From Rhodothermus sp. (GTDB lineage: Bacteria; Bacteroidota; Rhodothermia; Rhodothermales; Rhodothermaceae): a stretch of 64,000 nt of DNA. The notes under the pieces are model-generated. The model made no database searches and was not told the DNA's origin. It saw nothing but the letters and a program-made list of their open reading frames with translations. Below are positions 18,316-26,417 of this stretch, in pieces. How positions within the stretch are numbered: position 1 is the first letter of the stretch; each line of letters starts with the position of its first letter. The position numbers were made by a program, and so were the translations under genes. Where the stretch lies: NCBI GenBank assembly GCA_030950375.1, contig JAUZRN010000013.1, positions 35,600 through 99,599 of the forward strand, given 5' to 3'.

Positions 18316-19731
18316 GTGTTGAACCAACCGGGGCCCGACGCCCCTACGGCCTTGGAAGCTGACGCACCGCCATCTCGTGTTGTTTTTTACCTGCTGACGT
18401 TTCCTTTTGAGCTGACTTCAGAGCCAGGTGCGCTCGTTCTGACCGGTGCGCTTTTTGTTCTGTTTTTGCTGATTTCGGCACTGCTGTCCGGCTCAGAGGC
18501 AGCGCTGTTGTCGTTGCGGACAGCCTGGCAGACCGTACAGGGGACAGTTGATCCGGTAAGCCGCCGGCTGCAGGAAGTGCTGGCTCGTCCCCGTCACCTG
18601 ATCCTCACGTTACAGCTACTCAACACGCTGGCGAATGTGGGGGCTGCGTTGATGGCAATGTTGCTGGCAGCGCGGTTGACCTGGATGGTACATGGGCCCC
18701 CGGCGTTGGTGTTGCTGACCGGGCTGGTCGTGGTGGCGTTTGTGTTGCTGATTGTAGGCGAGATCACGCCCCGGTTGTTGGCCGGACGCTATGCAGAGCC
18801 ATTTGCGCGACGGATCGCTGCACCGGTCTGGGTACTGCAGCGGGTGCTATATCCATTGACGGACGCGCTGGTGCGGGTGATCGTTCAGGTGCAGCAACGG
18901 TTGCGGGGCCCGGAGCGGCCGCTCTCGGCGGATGAGCTGAAGGCTCTGGAGATTGCAGGCGACGGCAGCATGCTGGGCGAGGAGGAGCGGGAGTTGCTGA
19001 CCGCTATTCTGGAGTTTGGCGAGACCACCGTGCGGGAAATTATGGTCAGCCGACTGGATATCGTGGCTATCCCGGAGGCTGCTACGTTTGGCGAAGTGCT
19101 CGAACGCATCCGCAGCAGCGGGCATTCGCGTCTGCCGCTCTACGCTGAACATCTCGATAACATTCAGGGGATTGTCTATGCCAAAGATCTCCTGCCCTTC
19201 CTGGGGCGGGCTGAGCTGGACAAGCCTCTGAACTGGCGGGAGCTTGCTCGTCCAGCCATGTTCGTACCGCTCAGCAAGCGGCTTGATGCACTGCTCCGTG
19301 ATTTTCAACGGCGGAAGACGCACATGGCCATCGTGGTCGATGAATATGGCGGGACCGCTGGGCTGGTAACCCTGGAAGATGTACTGGAAGAGATCGTGGG
19401 GGACATTCGTGATGAGCATGATGAGGACGAGCCGGTGCTTTACGAGCAGATCGATGCCCACACGTACCGGATAGATGCCCGGATGAACCTGGACGATCTG
19501 GCCGAGCTTTTAGGTGTTGAGCTGAATACCGATTCATTTGATTTTGAAACGCTGGGAGGGTTAATCTTTCACCTGCTTGGCGTCATTCCAGAACCAGGCG
19601 ACGAGGTGCAGTACGGGCCCCTGCACTTGCGCGTGGAAACGGTCGACAATTATCGAATCGGCCAGGTGCTGGTGCGGGTTGAATCGGCATCTGTGACGGT
19701 CCGCAAAAATGAAAATGGACGTGAAAAATGA
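18316..19731 (+). CDS. Hemolysin-family / CorC-type protein (CNNM + CBS pair + CorC_HlyC)
   Basis: 471 residues: a membrane domain of CNNM/DUF21 type (about 35-190, four hydrophobic segments, LSGSEAALLSLR), a CBS pair (about 215-345, TTVREIMVSRLDIVAIP and RPAMFVPLSKRLDALLR) and a C-terminal CorC_HlyC transporter-associated domain (about 385-465, ARMNLDDLAELLGVEL, DTLGG-like DFETLGGLIF). Such proteins take part in magnesium or cobalt efflux. The start is GTG 18316 or TTG 18319, with no ATG nearby that retains the domain. The stop overlaps the next gene by four bases (ATGA), so the pair is coupled. Confidence 0.9.
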   Translation: MLNQPGPDAPTALEADAPPSRVVFYLLTFPFELTSEPGALVLTGALFVLFLLISALLSGSEAALLSLRTAWQTVQGTVDPVSRRLQEVLARPRHLILTLQLLNTLANVGAALMAMLLAARLTWMVHGPPALVLLTGLVVVAFVLLIVGEITPRLLAGRYAEPFARRIAAPVWVLQRVLYPLTDALVRVIVQVQQRLRGPERPLSADELKALEIAGDGSMLGEEERELLTAILEFGETTVREIMVSRLDIVAIPEAATFGEVLERIRSSGHSRLPLYAEHLDNIQGIVYAKDLLPFLGRAELDKPLNWRELARPAMFVPLSKRLDALLRDFQRRKTHMAIVVDEYGGTAGLVTLEDVLEEIVGDIRDEHDEDEPVLYEQIDAHTYRIDARMNLDDLAELLGVELNTDSFDFETLGGLIFHLLGVIPEPGDEVQYGPLHLRVETVDNYRIGQVLVRVESASVTVRKNENGREK

Positions 19732-20114
19732 CCTGGTTGCTGGTGGCCGTTGGTCTGGGCTGTTGTGCGGGGCCATCTGAGACGCCGGTGGCAGCCTCCA
19801 GAGGACAGCTGTCGATGTGGTCCCGGACTGTGCCGGAAAGCAGCACGTCGGCTGATCCCTGGCTGGCCTACGATAAGGTGCAGCATATGACGTTTTCCTT
19901 TCTCTGGACACTGGGCAGTCAATACACGCTGGAGCAGAAGGTAGGATGGCGCAGGGGACGAGCCCTGCCGGTGGCTGTGGGCACAACGGTGGTGGTGGGG
20001 ATGGCCAAGGAACTGTATGACTGGAAAGTGGGTCCAAGGCGTCGCTTCAGCTATCGCGATCTGGTGGCAGATGGGCTGGGAATTGTCCTGGCCGTTGGTT
20101 TTATTCTGCTGTAA
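19728..20114 (+). CDS. YfiM / DUF2279-like lipoprotein
   Basis: 128 residues starting with a hydrophobic segment and a lipobox-like GLGCCAG, so probably lipid-anchored. The core fits the YfiM/DUF2279 pattern: DKVQHMTFSFLWTLGSQYTL, a hydrophobic segment VGTTVVVGMAKELYDWKVG, then FSYRDLVADGLGIVLAVGFI. The conserved His and KE(L)YD residues are visible. Function of the family is unknown. The ATG overlaps the stop of the CorC-type gene (ATGA). It ends 37 bases before purF. Confidence 0.7.
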   Translation: MTWLLVAVGLGCCAGPSETPVAASRGQLSMWSRTVPESSTSADPWLAYDKVQHMTFSFLWTLGSQYTLEQKVGWRRGRALPVAVGTTVVVGMAKELYDWKVGPRRRFSYRDLVADGLGIVLAVGFILL

Positions 20115-20151
20115 ACTCAGAGGTAAACGAGGCAGTTAGGCCTCTGTAATT

Positions 20152-21654
20152 ATGCGTGAATACAAAGAGTACTGCGGAATTTTTGGCATATACAACGCCC
20201 CTAATGCTGCACGGCTGATCTACTACGGACTGCATGCACTCCAGCATCGCGGGCAGGAGTCGGCCGGGATTGTCACCGCTACGTATGACGAGGTACGGCA
20301 ACGCCCCATCATGATGGTACATAAAGATTTCGGGCTGGTGCTTGATGTGTTTGATGACCCGGCCATTTTTGAAACAAAATTGCTGGGACGTGCCGGCATC
20401 GGTCACAATCGATATTCGACAAGTGGTTCGGCTACCAATCCGGCCAATATTCAACCGTTTGTGGTGCACTATCGTGGCGGGAACATTGCTCTGGCCCACA
20501 ATGGCAACCTCTCCAACGCCCGAGAATTGCGCCATGCCTTCAGCGAGCGGGGCACGCTCTTTCAGACCACCAGTGATAGTGAGCTGATTCTACACCTGAT
20601 TGCCCAGAGCCGTCGGCAACGCCAGATCGATCAGATCATTGACGCATTGACGCAGCTCGAAGGGGCCTTTTCGCTGTTGATCCTGACCGATACCTCCCTC
20701 ATTGCAGTGCGCGATCCAAGTGGCTTCCGACCGTTAGCGCTGGGAAGACTGCGTAACGAGGAGGGTTCGTGGGCTTACTGTGTAGCCAGCGAAACGTGTG
20801 CTTTCGACCTGATCGGTGCAGAATATATCCGGGATGTTGAGCCCGGCGAAATCCTGGTGATCGACCAGAAAGGGTGTGCGACCGGTCAGTTCGATCGCTA
20901 CTTTCTGCCGCGTCGCTATCGCATCAGCCAGTGCATCTTTGAATACGTTTATTTTGCCCGGCCCGACTCGAAGATTTTCGGTGAAATGGTCGATAAGGTA
21001 CGCCGTAAGCTGGGCAAGCAGCTGGCCCATGAGGCGCCGGTGCCGGTTGTTGGGCCAGATGATAAGCCGCCCATCGTCATCTCTGTGCCTGACTCTTCCA
21101 ATACCATCGCCCTGGGATACACGACGGAATGCCAGAAGCTGGGCTATCGGTGCCGCTACGAAATTGGCCTGATTCGCAATCATTACGTCGGACGTACCTT
21201 CATCGCGCCGGGACAGGATCGCCGAGAAATGCGCGTGCGCTGCAAGTTTAATACGGTGGAAGGGGTGTTGCGTGACCGGATTGTCGTGGTGGTGGACGAC
21301 TCCATCGTGCGCGGCACGACATCGCGTTTTCTGGTTAACATGTTGCGCCAGGCGGGAGCGCGCGAGGTGCACCTACGGATTGCTTCTCCGCCGGTGATCA
21401 GTCCCTGCTTTTATGGAATGGATTTTCCGAGCGCTGAGGAATTGCTGGCCAATAAGTTCGCCAGCATTGAAGCGATGCGCCAGTGGCTGGGCGTGGATTC
21501 ACTGGCTTATCTGTCGGTAGAGGGATTGATGGAGGCTGTTCGGACAGCCCATCCTGATGGACTGGACTATTGCAATGCCTGTTTTACGGCCGATTATCCG
21601 GTGCCCGTCGAGATGGGGGTGACCAAAGAAGAAAACGAATGGGAGGCTCAATAG
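20152..21654 (+). CDS. purF: Amidophosphoribosyltransferase
   Basis: PurF catalyses the first committed step of purine synthesis, making 5-phosphoribosylamine from PRPP and glutamine. The 500 residues start MREYKEYCGIFG, so the glutaminase nucleophile would be Cys8 after a short propeptide, then ALQHRGQESAGI. The C-terminal phosphoribosyltransferase half has the PRPP loop VVVVDDSIVRGTTS. Cysteines near the end (DYCNACFTADYP) match the Fe-S-containing, B. subtilis-type enzyme. A 6-base-pair stem CAGAGG/CCTCTG (20118-20146) lies in the leader, with no known riboswitch motif. The 3' end overlaps the converging ggt gene by 7 bases. Confidence 0.96.
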   Translation: MREYKEYCGIFGIYNAPNAARLIYYGLHALQHRGQESAGIVTATYDEVRQRPIMMVHKDFGLVLDVFDDPAIFETKLLGRAGIGHNRYSTSGSATNPANIQPFVVHYRGGNIALAHNGNLSNARELRHAFSERGTLFQTTSDSELILHLIAQSRRQRQIDQIIDALTQLEGAFSLLILTDTSLIAVRDPSGFRPLALGRLRNEEGSWAYCVASETCAFDLIGAEYIRDVEPGEILVIDQKGCATGQFDRYFLPRRYRISQCIFEYVYFARPDSKIFGEMVDKVRRKLGKQLAHEAPVPVVGPDDKPPIVISVPDSSNTIALGYTTECQKLGYRCRYEIGLIRNHYVGRTFIAPGQDRREMRVRCKFNTVEGVLRDRIVVVVDDSIVRGTTSRFLVNMLRQAGAREVHLRIASPPVISPCFYGMDFPSAEELLANKFASIEAMRQWLGVDSLAYLSVEGLMEAVRTAHPDGLDYCNACFTADYPVPVEMGVTKEENEWEAQ

Positions 21655-23450
21655 CCGGCCGCTCCCCCTTCACCACGCGGATCGACCCCGGCCAGATAGA
21701 CGCGGGTTACGTCTGACAGCGGCGCCAGCGGGTCGGCTCCATAGAGTACCTGGATCGCATGGGCGCGTCCACTGGTGCCGCGGCGCTCGACCACCTTCCA
21801 GCCGCGCCGCTGCAGGTTTTCTACTACATCCGGTGCCAACCCCCGTCGCTCGTAGTACAGCACATCGGGTAGCCACTGATGATGAATACGCGGGGCCAGC
21901 ACGGCCTGCTGAATGTTCATGCCATGATCAATGACATTCAGAATTAACTGGAAGACTGTCGTGATAATGGTCGAGCCGCCAGGCGTGCCCAGCACCAGAA
22001 AAAGCCGTCCCTGTGGATCTTCCACGATCGTCGGGGTCATGGACGACAGCATGCGCTTGCCCGGTTCGATAGCATTGGCTTCGGAGCCAACCAGCCCGTA
22101 CATATTGGGTACGCCCGGTGCCGCGCTAAAGTCGTCCATTTCGTTGTTCAGAAAGAAACCGGCGCCATCGACAACGACCAACGAGCCATAGGGACCGTTG
22201 ATCGTGGTGGTCACACTGACCGCGTTGCCTTCGTTGTCGACCACCGAATAGTGCGTGGTTTCTCGGGACTCGAAGGCCCAAGGATCGCCGTGCGTGATGC
22301 GCCTGCTGGTATCGGCGCGATAGGGGTTAAAGTCGGCCATGCGCTGCCGCATGTATTCCTTGCTGATCAGGCCATGCTCCGGGATTTCCACAAAATCAGG
22401 ATCGCCGAGCCAGTGAGCCCGGTCTGCGTAGACGCGGCGCATGGCTTCGGCCATCAGATGGATGGTAGCACTGCTTCCAAATCCCATCGCGGCGATATCG
22501 AACGGCTCAACGGCGTTGAGAAGCTGAATCAATCCGATGCCACCCGAAGAAGGAGGGCCCATCGAGATGATCCGGTACCCCCGGTAGGTTCCGATAACCG
22601 GTGGCCGTTCGATGGCGCGATAGGCCGCAAGGTCCTCATGCGTGATCAGTCCACCGCCCCGTTGCATTTCGGCCACGATCAAATCAGCCGTCTTGCCCCG
22701 ATAGAAGTCGGCAGCTCCCTGCTGCTGAATGCGCCGGAGCGTTCGTGCCAGATCCTGCTGTATGAACAGCTCACCTTCTCGAAAGGGTGTTGCTTTCGTG
22801 AAGTACTTTCGCGTCGAAGGGTAGCGTGAGAACGCCTCGCGGAAAGCATTGAAGCGGGCCGCCTGTTCGCGCGTGAGGCGAAAGCCTTCTTCGGCCAGTC
22901 GAATGGCCGGTTCGAGCACTTCGGCCCGGGAGAGCCGACCATATTTTTCATGGGCCATCAGTAAGCCAGCTACGGAGCCGGGCACGCCGGAGGCCAGGTA
23001 TCCCTGCTGGCTACGCTCCGGTACAAACTGCCCGTTTTCGTCCAGAAACATGTCGCGGGTAGCAGCCCGGGGAGCCGTTTCCCGGAAGTCGATGGTCGTC
23101 GTGCGGCCGTCGGCAAAGCGGATCACCATAAATCCGCCACCACCGAGATTACCAGCTACCGGATGCACAACGGCCAGGGCAAAGCCGGTAGCGACGGCCG
23201 CGTCGATGGCGTTGCCACCGCGTCGGAGCATCTCCAGGCCCGCCTCGGAGGCTTCCGGACGAGCCGAAACCACCAGGCCGTGATAGGCCCGGTACGGGCG
23301 CGGCACCTCACCCACCTGGGCCTGTGCGGGCGGCCCTACCAGCAACAGTGCGCCTAACCAGTAGGCCAGCCAGGTCCGGGCGCGAAAATAACGGGTAAAT
23401 TGGGAGCTAACGTTACCACTGGATGGGTCAAAAGGTAACAAATGCGCCAT
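21648..23450 (-). CDS. ggt: Gamma-glutamyltransferase
   Basis: A secreted, self-cleaving N-terminal nucleophile hydrolase (600 residues from the chosen start) that transfers or hydrolyses gamma-glutamyl groups of glutathione. A signal peptide core lies around WLAYWLGALLLVGPPAQAQ. The large-subunit motif is GGNAIDAAVATGFALAVVHP with GNLGGGGFMV. The catalytic threonine begins the small subunit at the second Thr of RETTHYSVVDNEGNAVSVTT. PSSGGIGLIQLLN is also typical. The frame is open upstream to 23510; ATG 23450 is preferred because it sits closer to the signal peptide, but the N-terminus remains long. Converges on purF. Confidence 0.93.
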   Translation of the reverse strand: MAHLLPFDPSSGNVSSQFTRYFRARTWLAYWLGALLLVGPPAQAQVGEVPRPYRAYHGLVVSARPEASEAGLEMLRRGGNAIDAAVATGFALAVVHPVAGNLGGGGFMVIRFADGRTTTIDFRETAPRAATRDMFLDENGQFVPERSQQGYLASGVPGSVAGLLMAHEKYGRLSRAEVLEPAIRLAEEGFRLTREQAARFNAFREAFSRYPSTRKYFTKATPFREGELFIQQDLARTLRRIQQQGAADFYRGKTADLIVAEMQRGGGLITHEDLAAYRAIERPPVIGTYRGYRIISMGPPSSGGIGLIQLLNAVEPFDIAAMGFGSSATIHLMAEAMRRVYADRAHWLGDPDFVEIPEHGLISKEYMRQRMADFNPYRADTSRRITHGDPWAFESRETTHYSVVDNEGNAVSVTTTINGPYGSLVVVDGAGFFLNNEMDDFSAAPGVPNMYGLVGSEANAIEPGKRMLSSMTPTIVEDPQGRLFLVLGTPGGSTIITTVFQLILNVIDHGMNIQQAVLAPRIHHQWLPDVLYYERRGLAPDVVENLQRRGWKVVERRGTSGRAHAIQVLYGADPLAPLSDVTRVYLAGVDPRGEGGAAGY

Positions 23451-23566
23451 AAGCGCAATTTGAAAGCGCTTTTGTTGCCTATTGAAACGGTGACATCTCA
23501 TCGTGGACACTGGTATATTGCTTGTCCCGCCTTGCTCTGCCGTGTGTGATTAAAAAACATGGAGTT

Positions 23567-23659
23567 ATGCGGTATCGTATCGATCAGGCCATCCGCTTCC
23601 TGACGATCAGTGCTGGGGTGGTAGGTCTGCTGGTGTACATGGTATTTCGCCTGTTGTGA
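23567..23659 (+). CDS. Candidate 30-residue single-pass membrane protein
   Basis: A short frame from ATG 23567 to TGA 23657-23659 encodes a basic N-terminus (MRYRIDQAIRF) and a 19-residue hydrophobic segment ending MVFRLL. GGAG stands only two bases before the ATG, which is too close for an ideal ribosome site. It lies in the 178-base gap between the converging-side ends of ggt (upstream of its start) and the amidohydrolase gene. No homologue is known to me; it could be a real small membrane protein or chance. Confidence 0.3.
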   Translation: MRYRIDQAIRFLTISAGVVGLLVYMVFRLL

Positions 23660-23687
23660 GGCTGGACCAGCAGTCGTGGCTTTGACG

Positions 23688-25022
23688 TCAGTGGGTCGTC
23701 GGGTGTAGCTCAAGGCCCGGCTGCCGAGGAAGAAATTCTTGATAAAGCCGCAGCTGGCGGTTGTCCATGGGAATCAGGTATCCGTCGATAAATACGTAGC
23801 GCACCTGTGTTTTCGGTTCAAACGGGTCGCCGTCGGTTACAAACAGATTAGCTTTTTTCCCCACTTCCAGTGAGCCAATCAGGTCATCTACACCAAAGAT
23901 TTCAGCCGGGTTGATGGTAATGGCACGGAGGGCTGCTTCGCGGCCCAGTCCGTAAACAGCTGCAAAGCCTGCATGATAGGGAAGATTGCGCACATTTGCG
24001 GCGTCGCCCGTGCGAATCGCAATCTTGACGCCGGCTGCATGCAGCAGGCCTGCATTGGCATAAGCCTTATCATAGCGGTCCGATTCCCGGGTAGGGAGCG
24101 AGAGGATCGGGCCGACCAGGCAGGGAATTCCTGCTTCAGCGATTTTGTCGGCTACGCGCCAGCCTTCGGCAACGCCACTGAAGATCACGCGCTTGAGCCC
24201 CCGCTTTTTGACCCATTGAATGGCCTCCAGGATGTCCGGAGCCAGGTCTACCTTGATCATGAGGGGCATTTCTCCGCGAAGGACGGGTAGCAGGGCCTGC
24301 ATAGCCGGTACGTAGAGCGGTCGGGGATTTTGCTCCGGATTCGCACGATAGGCCGAGTCAATGCGAGCGTAGAGCTCGGCACGGTCCCACACCTCGTTCA
24401 GTTTCTCCATCGCCTGTCGAAAGGCTTTTTCAATATCCTCTGGTTTGCGCCGATCCCAGGGACCACGCCGTCCCTTGGAGGGAAAATCAAGCACCATCAG
24501 GCGCACACCACCTACGTGCATCTGTTCAGGGGTATAGCCGAACAGATTAATCAGGGCGGCTTTGCCTGGCAGCAATCCCCCTGCGGGTTCGGTAATGACC
24601 GTGGTGATGCCATTGACGCGATTGACTGGGATAAGCACTGAATTCGGATTGACAGCCGTCAGGGCATCGACCTGGGGGGTCAGGTCCCCCTGTTCACGGT
24701 AATCCCGTGTTTCCGGAAGGGAGCGAATTTCGACCAGTCCCAGATAGGTGCCGCTATCGATGAAGCCGGGATAGATCTCCAGCCCCGTGCAGTCGATGAT
24801 CTCGGCGTCTGGTGGGATTTCGACGTCCGTCCCAATGGCTACGATACGATCGTTCTGGATGATCAACGTGCCGCGTTCGATCACGCCCTGGGTGACGGTG
24901 ATAATACGGGCGTTGGTCAGGGCAAAGACACCCCGGCGGGCTTTGGGCACATCCGTAGCCTGTACAGCTGGCAGACGCAGTAGCCAGCCGATGATCCCGA
25001 GGAATAAGAGCAGGCGTTTCAT
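23688..25022 (-). CDS. Secreted amidohydrolase-fold protein lacking metal ligands (paralogue 1)
   Basis: 444 residues with a signal peptide (MKRLLLFLGIIGWLLRLPAVQA). The N-terminal beta-sandwich start (ALTNARIITVTQGVIERGTL) and C-terminal closing segment (ITINPAEIFGVDDLIGSLEV, GKKANLFVTDGDPFEP) are those of imidazolonepropionase-like amidohydrolases. The HxH after strand 1 is replaced (YPGFIDSGTYLGLVEI), and the expected histidines of strands 5 and 6 are also absent (MIKVDLAPDI, VIFSGVAEGW). It is therefore predicted to be non-catalytic. The start ATG 25022 overlaps the stop of the neighbouring paralogue (25019) by 4 bases, so the genes are translationally coupled. Confidence 0.87.
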   Translation of the reverse strand: MKRLLLFLGIIGWLLRLPAVQATDVPKARRGVFALTNARIITVTQGVIERGTLIIQNDRIVAIGTDVEIPPDAEIIDCTGLEIYPGFIDSGTYLGLVEIRSLPETRDYREQGDLTPQVDALTAVNPNSVLIPVNRVNGITTVITEPAGGLLPGKAALINLFGYTPEQMHVGGVRLMVLDFPSKGRRGPWDRRKPEDIEKAFRQAMEKLNEVWDRAELYARIDSAYRANPEQNPRPLYVPAMQALLPVLRGEMPLMIKVDLAPDILEAIQWVKKRGLKRVIFSGVAEGWRVADKIAEAGIPCLVGPILSLPTRESDRYDKAYANAGLLHAAGVKIAIRTGDAANVRNLPYHAGFAAVYGLGREAALRAITINPAEIFGVDDLIGSLEVGKKANLFVTDGDPFEPKTQVRYVFIDGYLIPMDNRQLRLYQEFLPRQPGLELHPTTH

Positions 25023-26404
25023 TGCTGCACCGATTGCAGGGTTTGGGTGAGAAACGCGATCAAGTCGACTCCTTCCAGACAGCGCTGATGATGCTGATGA
25101 TCTCCCCAACGTATGGCCAGCTCTACGGGCCGTTCAGGGTCTACGCGCAGTCGCATATCATCCGGATCGCGGTCCGCATCGAAGCGCACAATGCCGTCCA
25201 CAATGGTTTTCTTACAGACCGCATAGATCGAAAGCGGGTGCGCGCTGAAAATCGCCAGATCCGCATCTTTACCCACTTCGATGGAACCGACACGGTCTTC
25301 AATGCCAAGCTGGCGGGCCGGATTGATTGTAATCAGCGCCAGCGCTTCGTCTTCGGTCAGTCCGCCATACTTTATGGCCTTGGCAGCTTCGTGATACAGG
25401 TGACGGTTCAACTCGGGCGAATCCGAGTTGATAGAGGTAATCACACCGTTGCGGGTCAGAATGGCCGCATTGTAGGCGGTGGAGTAATAAACCTCGAACT
25501 TATAGGCCCACCAGTCAGCAAAAACCGAAACCATGGCTCCAAAGGCGGCCAGCTCCGGAGCCACCTTGAAGGCTTCGTTTGCGTGCTGAAAGACCACGCG
25601 CCGGATGCCAAAATCTTTCAACACGCGCAGCAACATGAGAATTTCGTCGGCGCGATACGAATGGCAATGGATCAGAATGTTGCCACGCAGGATGTCGGCC
25701 AGCACTTCCAGGCGCTCGTTGTAGGGGGGCGGCACGGCGCGGGGGTTTCGTTTGCGTTCCCGCTCATAGCGCTCCCAGGCTTCCATGTAGCGCTGCGCTT
25801 TATGGAAGGCATCGCGGATGACAAACTCCACCCCCATACGGGACAAAGGTGTGACGTTGTGGCCACGACCGTGCACCCGGATGGGATTTTCTCCCAGAGC
25901 AAACTTGATGGTCCGGGGAGCCCCTTCCATACGAAGGGCATCCGGGTCGGTCTCCCCGTAGCGATGCTTGATCGTTTCGTTCTGGCCGCCGATAACGTTG
26001 GCGGATCCATGCATCACGTGGGAGACGGTTACCCCCCCGGCCAGCGCCCGGTAAATACGAATGTCGTAAGGATTGAGCACATCCCCCACACTGACTTCGG
26101 CCGTCACTGGATTGGTGGCTTCGTTTACGTTGGAAATGGCGATATGCGCGTGGGCGTCGATAATGCCTGGCATGACGTAAAGGCCCGTGGCATCAATCAC
26201 TTCGATCCCGTCCGGTACTTCCAGATGCTGGCCGATAGCAGCGATCTTCCCGTTCCGGATCAGGATATCTGTGTTGGGTAGCGTACCGTTGGTAACGGTC
26301 AATACGGTGCCATTGCGGATAAACAGATCCCCTTTCCGCTGGGCATGGACGGTGTGCGTCAGCCCGAGCAGCAGACAGCAGGCAAGCAGGTAAGCACGCA
26401 ACAT
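25019..26404 (-). CDS. Secreted metal-dependent amidohydrolase, catalytic residues intact (paralogue 2)
   Basis: 461 residues with a signal peptide (MLRAYLLACCLLLGLTHTVHA). It has the full set of amidohydrolase ligands as far as can be read: HxH in GIIDAHAHIAISN, a Lys-bearing loop after GGQNETIKHRYG, His in ILIHCHSYRADEIL, His in VVFQHANEAFKVAPE, and Asp in ITSINSDSPELNRH. The C-terminus is DRVGSIEVGKDADLAIFSAH. It resembles imidazolonepropionase-like or secreted dipeptidase-like enzymes; the real substrate is unknown. It is the only one of the three adjacent paralogues predicted to be active, and starts 13 bases after paralogue 3 ends. Confidence 0.9.
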   Translation of the reverse strand: MLRAYLLACCLLLGLTHTVHAQRKGDLFIRNGTVLTVTNGTLPNTDILIRNGKIAAIGQHLEVPDGIEVIDATGLYVMPGIIDAHAHIAISNVNEATNPVTAEVSVGDVLNPYDIRIYRALAGGVTVSHVMHGSANVIGGQNETIKHRYGETDPDALRMEGAPRTIKFALGENPIRVHGRGHNVTPLSRMGVEFVIRDAFHKAQRYMEAWERYERERKRNPRAVPPPYNERLEVLADILRGNILIHCHSYRADEILMLLRVLKDFGIRRVVFQHANEAFKVAPELAAFGAMVSVFADWWAYKFEVYYSTAYNAAILTRNGVITSINSDSPELNRHLYHEAAKAIKYGGLTEDEALALITINPARQLGIEDRVGSIEVGKDADLAIFSAHPLSIYAVCKKTIVDGIVRFDADRDPDDMRLRVDPERPVELAIRWGDHQHHQRCLEGVDLIAFLTQTLQSVQQ

Positions 26405-26417
26405 GGCCACAGGTAGG

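Noticed and set aside
20115..20151. Purine riboswitch ahead of purF
   Set aside because: Only a 6-pair stem with an unrelated loop; no conserved riboswitch core.
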